A stretch of 64,000 nucleotides of DNA from Xanthobacteraceae bacterium 501b. Its GTDB lineage: Bacteria > Pseudomonadota > Alphaproteobacteria > Rhizobiales > Xanthobacteraceae. Of the stretch, positions 34,627 through 43,229 are shown in pieces. Under the pieces are notes generated by a model. The model saw only the letters and a list, made by a program, of their open reading frames with translations. It did no database searches and was not told where the DNA came from. The position numbers and the translations under genes were made by a program. The stretch lies in the NCBI GenBank assembly GCA_000378025.1, contig KB899087.1, forward strand, positions 1,426,001 to 1,490,000, in the 5' to 3' direction. Numbering within the stretch: the stretch's first letter is position 1; each line of letters starts with the position of its first letter.

Positions 34627-37284
34627 GTGGAAACGCCTGACCTGCCCGCCTTGCGGTCCTATCACTCCTGGATCGCCAATGAGACGCTTGAAGACTATTC
34701 GTTGCGCTACACCGCGCGCTCCTTCCGCCGCTGGTCGCCCTTCGTCATTGCCAACACGGCGCTGGGGGGCATTTCCTTCCTGGCGCTGGAGACGATCGGC
34801 GCCTCGATCACGCTGAGCTACGGCTTCATGAATGCCGGGCTGGCGATTCTCGTCGTGTCGCTCTTCATCTTCGTCACCAGCCTGCCAATCGCCTATTACT
34901 CCAGCAAATACGGCATCGACCTCGACCTGCTGACCCGGGGCGCCGGCTTCGGCTATATCGGCTCGACCATCACCTCGCTGATCTATGCCAGCTTCACCTT
35001 CATCTTCTTCGCGCTGGAAGGCGCGATCATGGCGCAGGCGCTGAAGATCTACGCCGATGTGCCGTTGGTGCTGGGCTATATCGTCTCCTCGCTGGTCATC
35101 ATCCCGCTGACGCTGATGGGCATCACCATGATCTCGCGGCTGCAAATGGTGACGCAGCCGCTGTGGCTGGGCATGATGATCCTGCCCTTCGTGATGATCG
35201 CGGTGAAGGCGCCGGACGACATCGCGAAATGGGTGGACTTCGCCGGGCTGGAAACCGGCTCGCGCGGCTTCGATGTGCTCGCCTTCGGCGCGGCCGTCAG
35301 CATGATGTGCTCGCTGGTGGTGCAGATCGGCGAGCAGGCGGACTATCTGCGCTTCCTTCCTGAGAAGACCAGCGCCAACCGGCTTGGCTGGTGGAGCGCG
35401 GTGATCTCGGCCGGGCCGGGCTGGATCGTGATCGGCGGGCTGAAGATCCTCGCCGGCGGGCTGCTCGCGGTGCTGGTGCTCGGCAGCGGACTGCCGCGCC
35501 CGGCGGCGCTGGAGCCGATCCACATGTACATCGTGGCCTATGGCCACGTGTTCCAGAACCCCGCTCTGGTGCTGTTCTGCGCCACCTTCTTCGTGCTGAT
35601 CTCGCAGATCAAGATCAACGTCACCAACGCCTATGCCGGCTCGCTTGCCTGGTCGAACTTCTTTTCCCGCGTGACGCATTACCATCCCGGCCGGGTGGTG
35701 TGGCTGGTGTTCAACATCCTCATTTCGCTGCTGCTGATGCTTCTCGGCATCTTCGACACGCTGGAGGTGGTGCTCGCGGTTTATTCCAACATCGCCATGG
35801 CCTGGGTGGGCGCGATCGTCGCCGATCTGCTGGTGCTGAAGCCGCTCAAGGTCAGCCCGAGCTTCATCGAGTTCAAGCGCGCGCATCTGCACGACATCAA
35901 CCCGGTGGGCTGCGGCGGCATGGCGCTCGGCTCGCTGGTGTCGCTAACGGCCTTCACTGGCGTGCTCGGGCCGCTGATGCAGGCCTATGCCGCGCCCTTC
36001 TCCTTTCTCATCGCCTTCCTGACCGCGACGCTGATCGGTTTCGCCACCGGCGGGCGCTATTATCTCGCCCGCCCGCCCGTGCATCCGAGCCTCGGCTCCG
36101 AGCCCTCGGCGGTGCTGCGCTGCGAAATCTGCGATCATGGCTATGAGCGGGACGACATGGCCTATTGCAGCTTCTATGAGCGGCCGATCTGCTCGCTGTG
36201 CTGCAGTCTCGACGCGCATTGCCACGACGCCTGCAAGAAATCGCACCAGGATCTGGAGAGCTCGCGCTCGCGCTATTTCGGCGGCGGCTTCACCCGGCGC
36301 ATCGCCCCGCACATGCCGCAGCGGCTGCTGAAGGTCGCTGGCGTACTGATTGCGCTCTCCGTGGTGACGGGGGCGCTGTTCCTGCTCACCTACCGGCTGA
36401 TCGACCCGGGCGAAGACGTGCCGCATCTCGACAATGGCGCGCTGCTGCTGCGCATCTTCCTCGCGCTGCTGCCGCTGCTGGCGATCAGCGCCTGGTGGAT
36501 CGTGCTGGCCAATGAGAGCCGGGAACTGGCCGAGCGCAATCTCGTCGGCTCGCTGGAAAAGCTCTACGAGACGCGCGAGGAACTGACCCGCAGCGAGCGC
36601 CTCGCCGCGCTCGGCCAGCTCACCGCGACGGTGAGCCATGAGCTGCGCAACCCTCTCGGCACGCTCGCCACCTCGGTCGCGGTGCTGCAGCGGGCGGGCG
36701 GCATGGCCGGGGAGCGGGAGCGCAGCGAACTCGACCGGATCCAGCGCAATGTGCGCCGCTGCGTGCGGATTATCGACGACCTGCTGGAATTCTCGCGCCG
36801 CCCCAATGTCACCATGGTGCCGCTGGCGCTCGACGCCTGGATCGTCGAGCAGGTGGCGGACCTGCGGGCGCTGTCGCCGGTGGCGCTGGAGCTGGAACTG
36901 CGTTGCGACCGCATGATCGAGGCCGATGGCGAGCGGCTGCGGCAGGTTCTGGTCAATCTGGTGCAGAACGCCATGCAGGCGGTGCTCGAACGCCCGGAGG
37001 CGAGCCCGGCGGGGTGGGTGCGGATCGTCACCGCCTGCGAGGACGAGAGCGTGCGCCTGACCGTCGCCGACAATGGCGTCGGCATGAGCGAGGAGGCGAG
37101 CCAGCGCCTGTTCGAGCCGCTTTTCAGCACCAAGCCGTTCGGCCTCGGCCTCGGCCTCGCCCTGGTCCGGCGCCTGGTCGAGCGCCATGGCGGCCGCGTT
37201 GTTGTCGCCTCGCGTCCCGGTGACGGCACACGGGTCGACATTTTCCTGCCCGCCGCCCCTGCGGAGCACCAGCATGTGGCATGA
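34627..37284 (+). CDS. NCS1-type permease fused through a Cys-rich module to a sensor histidine kinase
   Basis: The 885-residue protein starts at a GTG. Residues 20-480 form about 12 membrane segments of the purine/cytosine/allantoin permease (NCS1) type (SFRRWSPFVIANTALGG, DLDLLTRGAGFGYIGS, KINVTNAYAGSLAWSNF). A Cys-rich module follows at 499-536 with eight Cys (499, 502, 514, 522, 525, 526, 532, 536), likely metal-binding, then two more membrane segments (about 565-625). The kinase follows: HisKA with His671 in TATVSHELRNPLG, the N-box LVNLVQNAMQAV, VADNGVGM, and GLGLGLALV. Such fusions let a transporter report substrate flux or occupancy to a kinase, as for CbrA-like proteins with a different transporter family. 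It overlaps the next gene by 11 nt. Confidence 0.93.
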   Translation: METPDLPALRSYHSWIANETLEDYSLRYTARSFRRWSPFVIANTALGGISFLALETIGASITLSYGFMNAGLAILVVSLFIFVTSLPIAYYSSKYGIDLDLLTRGAGFGYIGSTITSLIYASFTFIFFALEGAIMAQALKIYADVPLVLGYIVSSLVIIPLTLMGITMISRLQMVTQPLWLGMMILPFVMIAVKAPDDIAKWVDFAGLETGSRGFDVLAFGAAVSMMCSLVVQIGEQADYLRFLPEKTSANRLGWWSAVISAGPGWIVIGGLKILAGGLLAVLVLGSGLPRPAALEPIHMYIVAYGHVFQNPALVLFCATFFVLISQIKINVTNAYAGSLAWSNFFSRVTHYHPGRVVWLVFNILISLLLMLLGIFDTLEVVLAVYSNIAMAWVGAIVADLLVLKPLKVSPSFIEFKRAHLHDINPVGCGGMALGSLVSLTAFTGVLGPLMQAYAAPFSFLIAFLTATLIGFATGGRYYLARPPVHPSLGSEPSAVLRCEICDHGYERDDMAYCSFYERPICSLCCSLDAHCHDACKKSHQDLESSRSRYFGGGFTRRIAPHMPQRLLKVAGVLIALSVVTGALFLLTYRLIDPGEDVPHLDNGALLLRIFLALLPLLAISAWWIVLANESRELAERNLVGSLEKLYETREELTRSERLAALGQLTATVSHELRNPLGTLATSVAVLQRAGGMAGERERSELDRIQRNVRRCVRIIDDLLEFSRRPNVTMVPLALDAWIVEQVADLRALSPVALELELRCDRMIEADGERLRQVLVNLVQNAMQAVLERPEASPAGWVRIVTACEDESVRLTVADNGVGMSEEASQRLFEPLFSTKPFGLGLGLALVRRLVERHGGRVVVASRPGDGTRVDIFLPAAPAEHQHVA

Positions 37285-38428
37285 CGAAAAGCGGCGCGTC
37301 CTGATCGTGGACGATGACCACGACTTCGCGGCCAGCCTTGCCCTGCTGCTGGAGTTGGAAGGCTATGAGGTGGTCGTCGCCCATCATGGAGCGGCGGCGC
37401 GGGAAGCGGTGGCGCGCGTGCCGGTGGCGGTGGCGCTGGTCGACATTCGCCTCGGCCATGAGGACGGGGTGGCCGTCGCGGTTGATCTCGGGCGGATCCG
37501 TCCGGACCTGCTCACGGTCATGGTCACCGCCTATGCCTCGGTGCAGACCGCGATCAAGGCGCTGCAGGCCGGCATCTACGACTATGTCTGCAAGCCGTTC
37601 GAGCCCGCCGAGCTGCTGGCGACGCTCGCCCGATGCTTCGACCGGCACCGCCTGGCGGCAGACCGGGCGCAGGCGGAGGAGTTGCTGCGCCGCAGCCGCC
37701 GCATGGAGGCGGTTGGCCGGCTTTCGGCTGGCATCGCCCATGATTTCAACAATCTGCTCACCGTTGTCGGCGGAAGCCTCAAGCTTCTGCAGGAGGAAAT
37801 GGCGCGGGGCGCGGCCGGCGACGCCGCCATCATGCGCGAACTGGTGGTCGACGCCCTGGGGGCGGTGGAGGAAGGCATTCTGGCCAATCGGCGTCTGCTC
37901 GCCGTCGGCCGGGCGCAGCCTCTGTTGCCGCGCGTGCTGGATCTCGGCGACGCGGTCGAACAGGTGGTGAGCCGGGCGCGCCACGCCTTTGGCGCGGGGG
38001 TGACGCTGGAGCTGCGCCCGTCGCCGCTGGCCTGCCTCGCCCTTGCCGATCCCCATCAGTTGGAGGCCAGCCTGCTAAACTTGATCTTCAATGCCCGCGA
38101 CGCGGTGGCGGGCGCCGGCACCGTGCGCGTGGCCATCGACACATGCGATCTGCCGCCGGGCTCCGCCCTTCTCCTGGGTGACATGGCGCCGGGCCTCTAT
38201 GCCGGGATCGTGGTCGAGGATGACGGCTGCGGCATGGCCTCGGATATCGCCGAGAATGCCCTCCAGCCGTTCTTCTCCACCAAGCCGGCCGAGAGCGGTA
38301 GCGGCCTCGGCCTGCCCACCGCCTATGGGTTCGCCCGCCAGTCCGGCGGCAATCTCCTCATCGAGAGCGAGGCGGGCGTCGGAACGCGCGTCACGCTTCT
38401 GCTGCCGGCGACGCCGCCGCGCCCCTGA
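37274..38428 (+). CDS. hybrid receiver-histidine kinase
   Basis: The 384-residue protein has an N-terminal receiver (VLIVDDDHDFA, phospho-acceptor Asp57 in VALVDIRLG, Lys107 in YVCKPFEP). A transmitter follows, with His156 in SAGIAHDFNNLL and ATPase motifs VVEDDGCGMA and GSGLGLPTAYG. There is no membrane segment or output domain. The gene overlaps the permease-kinase by 11 nt, so the two act together. The receiver can take phosphate from the first kinase and control this second kinase, which would then phosphorylate the OmpR-type regulator encoded next to it. The ATG at 37,274 gives the complete receiver. Confidence 0.92.
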   Translation: MWHDEKRRVLIVDDDHDFAASLALLLELEGYEVVVAHHGAAAREAVARVPVAVALVDIRLGHEDGVAVAVDLGRIRPDLLTVMVTAYASVQTAIKALQAGIYDYVCKPFEPAELLATLARCFDRHRLAADRAQAEELLRRSRRMEAVGRLSAGIAHDFNNLLTVVGGSLKLLQEEMARGAAGDAAIMRELVVDALGAVEEGILANRRLLAVGRAQPLLPRVLDLGDAVEQVVSRARHAFGAGVTLELRPSPLACLALADPHQLEASLLNLIFNARDAVAGAGTVRVAIDTCDLPPGSALLLGDMAPGLYAGIVVEDDGCGMASDIAENALQPFFSTKPAESGSGLGLPTAYGFARQSGGNLLIESEAGVGTRVTLLLPATPPRP

Positions 38429-38460
38429 AAAGGCCGCGGCCGGGGTCAGTGCCGCAGAGT

Positions 38461-39192
38461 TCAGTGCGATGGGGGCGGCGTGAAGACATAGCCCTCGCCA
38501 CGGACGGTCTTGATGATCTGGAAGCCGGTGCCGTCGTCCAGCTTGCGCCGTAGCTTGCCGACCAGCACGTCGATGCTGCGGTCGAACGGCGCCCATTGCC
38601 GGTGCGCGACCAGGTCGAGCATCTGGTCGCGGGTGAGCACGCGGCCGGGCCGCTCGGTGAGCGCCACCAGGAGGCGGAATTCGTGGCTGGTGAGGGCGAC
38701 CCGGCTGGTGTCCGGGCGTATCAGCTCCCGGCCGTCGAGATCGAGCTGCCACGTCCCGAACCGCCGCCGGTTATCAGCCGCCTCCGCCGAGGGGGCGCCC
38801 CGTCCCATGCCTCGGGCGCGCCGGAGCAGCGCGCGGATGCGCGCCAGCAATTCGCGCGGCTCGAATGGCTTGGTGACATAGTCGTCGGCGCCGAGTTCGA
38901 GGCAGACGATTTTGTCGACCGTCTCGCATTTGGCCGAGAGCACGAGCAGCGGCATGTGCCCGGTCGCGCGCACGGTGCGCGCCAGCGACAGGCCGTCTTC
39001 CCCGCGCGGAAAGGTCAGGTCGAGAATGATCAGGTCGAAGCTTGTGACGGCGAGCGCGTCGCGCATGCTGCTGCCATCCAGCGCGAACTCCGCGGAAAAG
39101 CCTTCCCGCGCGAGGAATTTGGTGACGAAGCCGCACATCCGTCGGTCATCATCCACCATCAATATGCGCGGCATGCACGCCGTTTCGCCCAT
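38461..39192 (-). CDS. OmpR/PhoB-family response regulator
   Basis: From the ATG at 39,192 the protein has 243 residues. The receiver (ILMVDDDRRMCGF) has Asp58 in LIILDLTFPRG and Lys108 in DDYVTKPFEP. The winged-helix output domain includes SHEFRLLVALTERPGRVLTRDQML and KLRRKLDD, ending IKTVRGEGYVF. A longer in-frame start at 39,330 would add a basic tail with no homology, and ATG 39,174 lacks a ribosome site. It converges with the kinase genes (33 nt apart) and diverges from formamidase, so it is the likely output of the kinase pair. Confidence 0.93.
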   Translation of the reverse strand: MGETACMPRILMVDDDRRMCGFVTKFLAREGFSAEFALDGSSMRDALAVTSFDLIILDLTFPRGEDGLSLARTVRATGHMPLLVLSAKCETVDKIVCLELGADDYVTKPFEPRELLARIRALLRRARGMGRGAPSAEAADNRRRFGTWQLDLDGRELIRPDTSRVALTSHEFRLLVALTERPGRVLTRDQMLDLVAHRQWAPFDRSIDVLVGKLRRKLDDGTGFQIIKTVRGEGYVFTPPPSH

Positions 39193-39291
39193 GAACCCGC
39201 CCCGTGCATTCGCGCACCGAGACGACCGCTTGCGTCGCCTTGCGCCGATCATAGCCTCCCGGCGCCGGCTATGGGCAGTCACCGGGTGGGA

Positions 39292-39308
39292 ATTACAAAA
39301 CTTTACAT
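39292..39308 (-). promoter_or_regulatory. tandem GTAAA-N5-GTAAT box (candidate OmpR-family binding site)
   Basis: On the minus strand the sequence reads ATGTAAAGTTTTGTAAT, two half-sites spaced 10 bp apart, matching the tandem layout used by OmpR-family regulators (the known CpxR box is GTAAA-N5-GTAAA). It lies about 100 nt before the regulator ATG and 135 nt before the formamidase ATG, inside the divergent promoter region, which is otherwise GC-rich. Confidence 0.5.
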
Positions 39309-39442
39309 TCGCCGGCCCCGGTACGGGCAAGGCGCTTACATACGGCTCCTAGCCTTCCTCGGCAGGGTGCAGGCAGGGCGGCTTCGACCGCCCGCCTTCA
39401 GCAACGGCATGAAAGCCGCGGCACCCTCACAGGAGGAAGCTC

Positions 39443-40669
39443 ATGGCCAAGACCGTCTTCAAGATCGATCTCAACAAGGCGCCTGAAGATCAGGACATCA
39501 AGACGCATAATCGCTGGCATCCCGACATTCCCATGGTCGAGATGTTCAAGCCCGGCGACGAGTTCCGGGTCGAGTGCTACGACTGGACCGGCGGCCAGAT
39601 CGGCAACAATGACAGCGCCAACGATGTGCGCGATGTCGACCTGACCAAGGTGCATTACCTCAGCGGCCCGTTCGGGGTCGAAGGCGCCGAGCCGGGCGAC
39701 CTCATGGTCGTCGACATTCTCGACATCGGGCCGCTCGAAGGCTCGGAATGGGGCTTCAACGGCCTGTTCGACAAGAACAATGGCGGCGGCTTCCTCACCG
39801 AGCACTATCCCGATGCGGTGAAATCCTGCTGGGATTTCCACGGCATCTACACCACTTCGCGCCACGTACCGCGGGTGCGCTACCCCGGCCTTGTCCATCC
39901 CGGGCTCATCGGCTGCCTGCCCGACCACAAGCTGCTGGCGGAGGCCAACCGGCGCGAGGCCGCCCTTGTCGCCACCAATCCCAACCGCGTGCCCCCGCTC
40001 GCCGCGCTGCCCTATTCCGACACGGCGCTGATGGGCCAGATGCACGGCGCCGCCCGCGACAAGGCGGCGGCGGAAGGCTGGCGCACCGTGCCGCCGCGCG
40101 AGCATGGCGGCAATTGCGACATCAAGAACCTGTCGCGCGGCGCCCGCTGCTATTTCCCGGTCTATGTGAAGGGTGGCGGCCTCTCTATGGGCGACATCCA
40201 TTTCTCGCAGGGCGACGGTGAAATCACCTTCTGCGGCGCCATCGAGATGGCCGGCTGGATCGATATCGGCGTCAGCCTGATCAAGGGCGGCATGGCGAAG
40301 TACGGCGTCATCAACCCGATCTTCAAGCCGAGCCCGATCGACCCGCATTTCGACGACTACCTCATCTTCGAGGGCATCTCGGTCGACGAGCACACGGGCG
40401 AGCAATACTATCTCGACGCGCATGTCGCCTACCGCCGGGCCTGCCTCAATGCCATCGAATACCTGAAGAAATTCGGCTATTCGGGCGAGCAGGCCTACAC
40501 GATCCTCGGCACCGCCCCGGTCGAGGGGCGCATCGCCGGCATCGTTGACATCCCCAATGTCTGCGCGACCGTGGCGATCCCGACCAAGATCTTCGACTTC
40601 GACATCAACCCGAACTCCACCGGGCCCACAAGGCAGGTGTCGGGCGTCGACGTCGCCCGCGCGAGCTGA
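39443..40669 (+). CDS. fmdA: formamidase (FmdA/AmdA acetamidase-formamidase family)
   Basis: The 408-residue protein is a full-length FmdA. It has KTVFKIDLNKAPEDQ at the N-terminus, HNRWHPDIPM, WTGGQIGNNDSA, REHGGNCDIKNLSRGARCYFP, the metal/active-site stretch GDIHFSQGDGEITFCGAIE, and a C-terminal RACLNAIEYLKKFGYS. It hydrolyses formamide (or short amides) to formate and ammonia in the cytoplasm. A strong AGGAGGA ribosome site precedes the ATG. AmiS and FmdB follow in the same direction, the usual fmd cluster. It is probably controlled by the divergent response regulator. Confidence 0.96.
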   Translation: MAKTVFKIDLNKAPEDQDIKTHNRWHPDIPMVEMFKPGDEFRVECYDWTGGQIGNNDSANDVRDVDLTKVHYLSGPFGVEGAEPGDLMVVDILDIGPLEGSEWGFNGLFDKNNGGGFLTEHYPDAVKSCWDFHGIYTTSRHVPRVRYPGLVHPGLIGCLPDHKLLAEANRREAALVATNPNRVPPLAALPYSDTALMGQMHGAARDKAAAEGWRTVPPREHGGNCDIKNLSRGARCYFPVYVKGGGLSMGDIHFSQGDGEITFCGAIEMAGWIDIGVSLIKGGMAKYGVINPIFKPSPIDPHFDDYLIFEGISVDEHTGEQYYLDAHVAYRRACLNAIEYLKKFGYSGEQAYTILGTAPVEGRIAGIVDIPNVCATVAIPTKIFDFDINPNSTGPTRQVSGVDVARAS

Positions 40670-40729
40670 ACCCTTCCGGCAACTTGGCGCCCCGGCTGGC
40701 CGGTCCGGCCGGGGCTGAGGAGATCGACC

Positions 40730-41248
40730 ATGCTGCTCGGACTGGGCCTGCTTTATGTCGGCGCGGTGCTTGTGCTCAACGGCCTCTGGCTGCTGGGCAA
40801 GATCGAGGATCGCGAAATCATCGTGGTGAACGTCGTCTCCGGTGTGGTGACGCTCGCCATCTCGCTGTTCTGGGCGTTCAATCCGCAGGCGGATGCCGGC
40901 TCCATCAAGGGCGCGGCGCTCACCCTGCTGTTCACCGCCACCTATTTCTGGGTGGCCTATAACCGCGTCACCAAGGTGGACGGGCGCGGCCTTGGCTGGT
41001 TCAGCCTGTTCGTCGCCATCACCGTGGCGCCAGTGGCGATCCAGTCGCTGCGCGGGGCGGACAGCTCCATCAGCCTCTGGATGGGGTGGAACTGGGTGGG
41101 ATGGTGCCTGCTGTGGTTCTGCTACTTCCTGCTGCTCACCATGAAACAACCCATCTTGCGCTTTACCGGCGCCTTCACGGTGCTGATCGGCATCGTCACC
41201 GGCTGGGTGCCCGGCGTGTCGCTGCTGCAAGGCTGGCTGCAGCCCTGA
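40730..41248 (+). CDS. amiS: AmiS/UreI-family amide/urea channel
   Basis: The 172-residue protein has six predicted membrane segments (LLLGLGLLYVGAVLVLNGLW at the start, then VVNVVSGVVTLAISLFWAF). It has the family stretches YFWVAYNRV and WCLLWFCYFLL. AmiS/UreI proteins are hexameric channels for small amides or urea. The setting, 60 nt after formamidase, indicates formamide or short-amide uptake. Confidence 0.94.
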   Translation: MLLGLGLLYVGAVLVLNGLWLLGKIEDREIIVVNVVSGVVTLAISLFWAFNPQADAGSIKGAALTLLFTATYFWVAYNRVTKVDGRGLGWFSLFVAITVAPVAIQSLRGADSSISLWMGWNWVGWCLLWFCYFLLLTMKQPILRFTGAFTVLIGIVTGWVPGVSLLQGWLQP

Positions 41249-41322
41249 TCGAGCAATGGCCACGGCCATTTGCTCTCCCGGATGGCCCATGGGCCATCCG
41301 CTTTCCCACATGGAGCGCGAAC

Positions 41323-41625
41323 ATGCCCCTCTATTCCTATGCCTGTGAGGATTGCGGCCCGTTCGAGGGCTGGAGTTCGATGAATGAGGCCGACCGGCCC
41401 GCCTGCTGCCCGGAATGCGCCGCCAGCGCGCCACGCGAAATGGCGATGCCCCGGCTCAGCACCATGAATGGCACGCTGCGCCGGGCTCTGGCCCGCTCCG
41501 AGGGCACCGCCTCGGAACCGAAGGTGGTCTCGCGCGAGCATCTGGCCGGCTGCGGCTGCTCGCTCTGCGGCGCGCGCAAGAACAAGCCGGCGCCGATCGA
41601 ACGGCGCTGGTCGCTGGGGCACTGA
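41323..41625 (+). CDS. fmdB: FmdB-type zinc-ribbon protein
   Basis: The 100-residue protein opens MPLYSYACEDCGPFEGW and continues with ACCPECAASAPR, giving the two Cys pairs of the FmdB zinc ribbon. A second Cys group (LAGCGCSLCGARK) lies near the C-terminus. FmdB proteins accompany formamidase genes and are thought to regulate or assist them. It begins 74 nt after amiS and ends the fmd unit, followed by a strong hairpin. Confidence 0.92.
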   Translation: MPLYSYACEDCGPFEGWSSMNEADRPACCPECAASAPREMAMPRLSTMNGTLRRALARSEGTASEPKVVSREHLAGCGCSLCGARKNKPAPIERRWSLGH

Positions 41626-41653
41626 AGGCGCCCCCACAGCAGCCCCCTGGCGG

Positions 41654-41690
41654 GGGCGATGCCGGCGCGTCGCTTTCGCCGGCATCGCCC
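41654..41690 (+). terminator. 14-bp perfect stem-loop after the fmd genes
   Basis: GGGCGATGCCGGCG and CGCCGGCATCGCCC pair without mismatch around a 9-nt loop, 28 nt after the fmdB stop. There is no clear T-run, so it may act as a bidirectional or Rho-assisted barrier between the fmd genes and the amidase operon. Confidence 0.6.
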
Positions 41691-41709
41691 TCTCGACAGC
41701 GATAACTGT

Positions 41710-41738
41710 ATATCTTATTCTATATAGAAGTGAGATAT
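41710..41738. promoter_or_regulatory. AT-rich operator/promoter before the amidase operon
   Basis: An island of AT-rich DNA carries ATATCT and AGATAT arms separated by 17 nt, with an 8-bp palindrome CTATATAG (41,720-41,727) between them. It lies 20-48 nt before the amidase ATG. The GntR regulator encoded downstream in the same operon is the obvious candidate binder, and TATATAG-like sequence could also serve as the -10 element. Confidence 0.45.
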
Positions 41739-41757
41739 CAGGACGCGGCGGTCGGCG

Positions 41758-43215
41758 ATGGGGACGAGTGACGAACTGGTGGCGCTGAGCGGCGGCGAAC
41801 AGGCGGCGCTGATACGCGAGCGCCGCCTGTCGCCGGTAGAACTCGTGGCGGCCTGCCTGGATCGCATCGAACGCTGGGACGGCCATTTGAAGGCCTGGAT
41901 CACCGTCGATGGCGCGCGCGCCCTCGCCGCGGCGCGCCAGGCGGAAAGCGAGATCATGGCCGGGCGCTATCGCGGCCCGCTCCATGGCCTTCCCTATGGC
42001 GTCAAGGACCAGATGCACGCGGTCGGTTTCCCGACGACGCTGGGCACCCGCGTGCTCGACCCGCAGGAAACCATCGTCCCCGGCAATGCCGCTGTGATCG
42101 ACCGGCTCGATGCCGCCGGCGCCATTCTGCTGGGCAAGCAGAACCTGCATGAATTCGGCAAGGGCGGCACGCTTGACTTCCCCTTCGGCCAGCCGCGCAA
42201 TCCGTGGAACCCGGCCTATTCGGCCTCCAGCTCGTCGACCGGGTCCGGCATCGCGCCGGCCGCCCGTATGTGCACCTTCTCGCTCGGCGAGGACACCGGC
42301 GGCTCGATCCGTGGCCCTGCGGCGCTGAACGGCGTGGCGGGGCTGCGTCCCACCTATGGCCGGGTGAGCCGTCATGGCGCGGTGATGTCCGCCTATACGA
42401 GCGACACGATCGGTCCGCTGGCGCGCTCGGTCGGCGATCTCGCCCATGTGCTGTCCGCCATTGCCGGGCCGGATGAGCGCGACCCGTTGTGCAGCATGCG
42501 TCCCACGGAAGATTTCGCCGCCACGCTGGAGCGCTCCGTCCGGGGCCGCCGGCTCGCGGTTGTGCGCGAGATCGCCTGGGGCAACGGCACGGCCGATGAG
42601 GTGAAAGCCACCTTCGCCACCGCGCTGGACGTGCTGCGGGACCTCGGGGCGCAGATCGAGGAAGTCTCGCTGCCGCTCGCGCTCTATGCCGTGCCGTTGC
42701 AGCTTCTGAGCGCGGATGCCGATGTGGCGGCCTGGTTCCTCGGCAAATATCTGCGCGAGCGCTACCACCGTTTCGATGTCGGCACCCGCACGCGCCTTGC
42801 CGCCTCGGCGCTGGTCCCGGCGACGGCCTATAACCGCGCCATGCGGGCACGGGTGCTGGTGCGGCGTCAGGTGCTTGAGGCGCTGGAAGGGGTCGATGCG
42901 CTGGTGAGCCCGACCATGATCCGCCCGACCAAGCCGATCGACCAGGAACAGGAGACGGTGGAGACATCCGACGACGCGGTGAAGCGGCTGATGGAACGGC
43001 GCATCGGCGTCTATCCCTTCAGCCTCGCCAATGTGCCGGCGGTGTCGGTTCCCATGGGCTTCTGCCGCGCCGGCCTGCCGCTCGCCATCCAGTTCGCCGG
43101 GTGTCCCTTTGGCGAGGCGTCGCTGCTGAACATCGCCTTCGCCTATGAGCGCGCGGCGGGCTGGTGGCGGCAGGGCGCCGCGCTGGACGAAACGCTCGCC
43201 TCCTGGGCGGCCTGA
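41758..43215 (+). CDS. amidase-signature hydrolase (AtzE/GatA-like)
   Basis: The 485-residue protein has the Ser-cisSer-Lys triad of the amidase-signature family. Lys83 is in PYGVKDQMH, the cis-Ser (Ser159) is in SASSSSTGSG, and the nucleophile Ser183 is in GEDTGGSIRGPA. The substrate-side region is unlike the two other amidases in this window. It is followed 14 nt later by a 64-residue AtzG/GatC-like protein, which suggests a two-subunit enzyme as in AtzE-AtzG. It hydrolyses a C-N amide bond; the substrate is unknown. Confidence 0.93.
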   Translation: MGTSDELVALSGGEQAALIRERRLSPVELVAACLDRIERWDGHLKAWITVDGARALAAARQAESEIMAGRYRGPLHGLPYGVKDQMHAVGFPTTLGTRVLDPQETIVPGNAAVIDRLDAAGAILLGKQNLHEFGKGGTLDFPFGQPRNPWNPAYSASSSSTGSGIAPAARMCTFSLGEDTGGSIRGPAALNGVAGLRPTYGRVSRHGAVMSAYTSDTIGPLARSVGDLAHVLSAIAGPDERDPLCSMRPTEDFAATLERSVRGRRLAVVREIAWGNGTADEVKATFATALDVLRDLGAQIEEVSLPLALYAVPLQLLSADADVAAWFLGKYLRERYHRFDVGTRTRLAASALVPATAYNRAMRARVLVRRQVLEALEGVDALVSPTMIRPTKPIDQEQETVETSDDAVKRLMERRIGVYPFSLANVPAVSVPMGFCRAGLPLAIQFAGCPFGEASLLNIAFAYERAAGWWRQGAALDETLASWAA

Positions 43216-43229
43216 GAGAACGACGCATC

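Noticed and set aside
32956-35892. 978-codon minus-strand open frame
   Set aside because: It covers an aldehyde dehydrogenase and the permease-kinase, both with intact motifs; the antisense product is His/Arg-rich low complexity.
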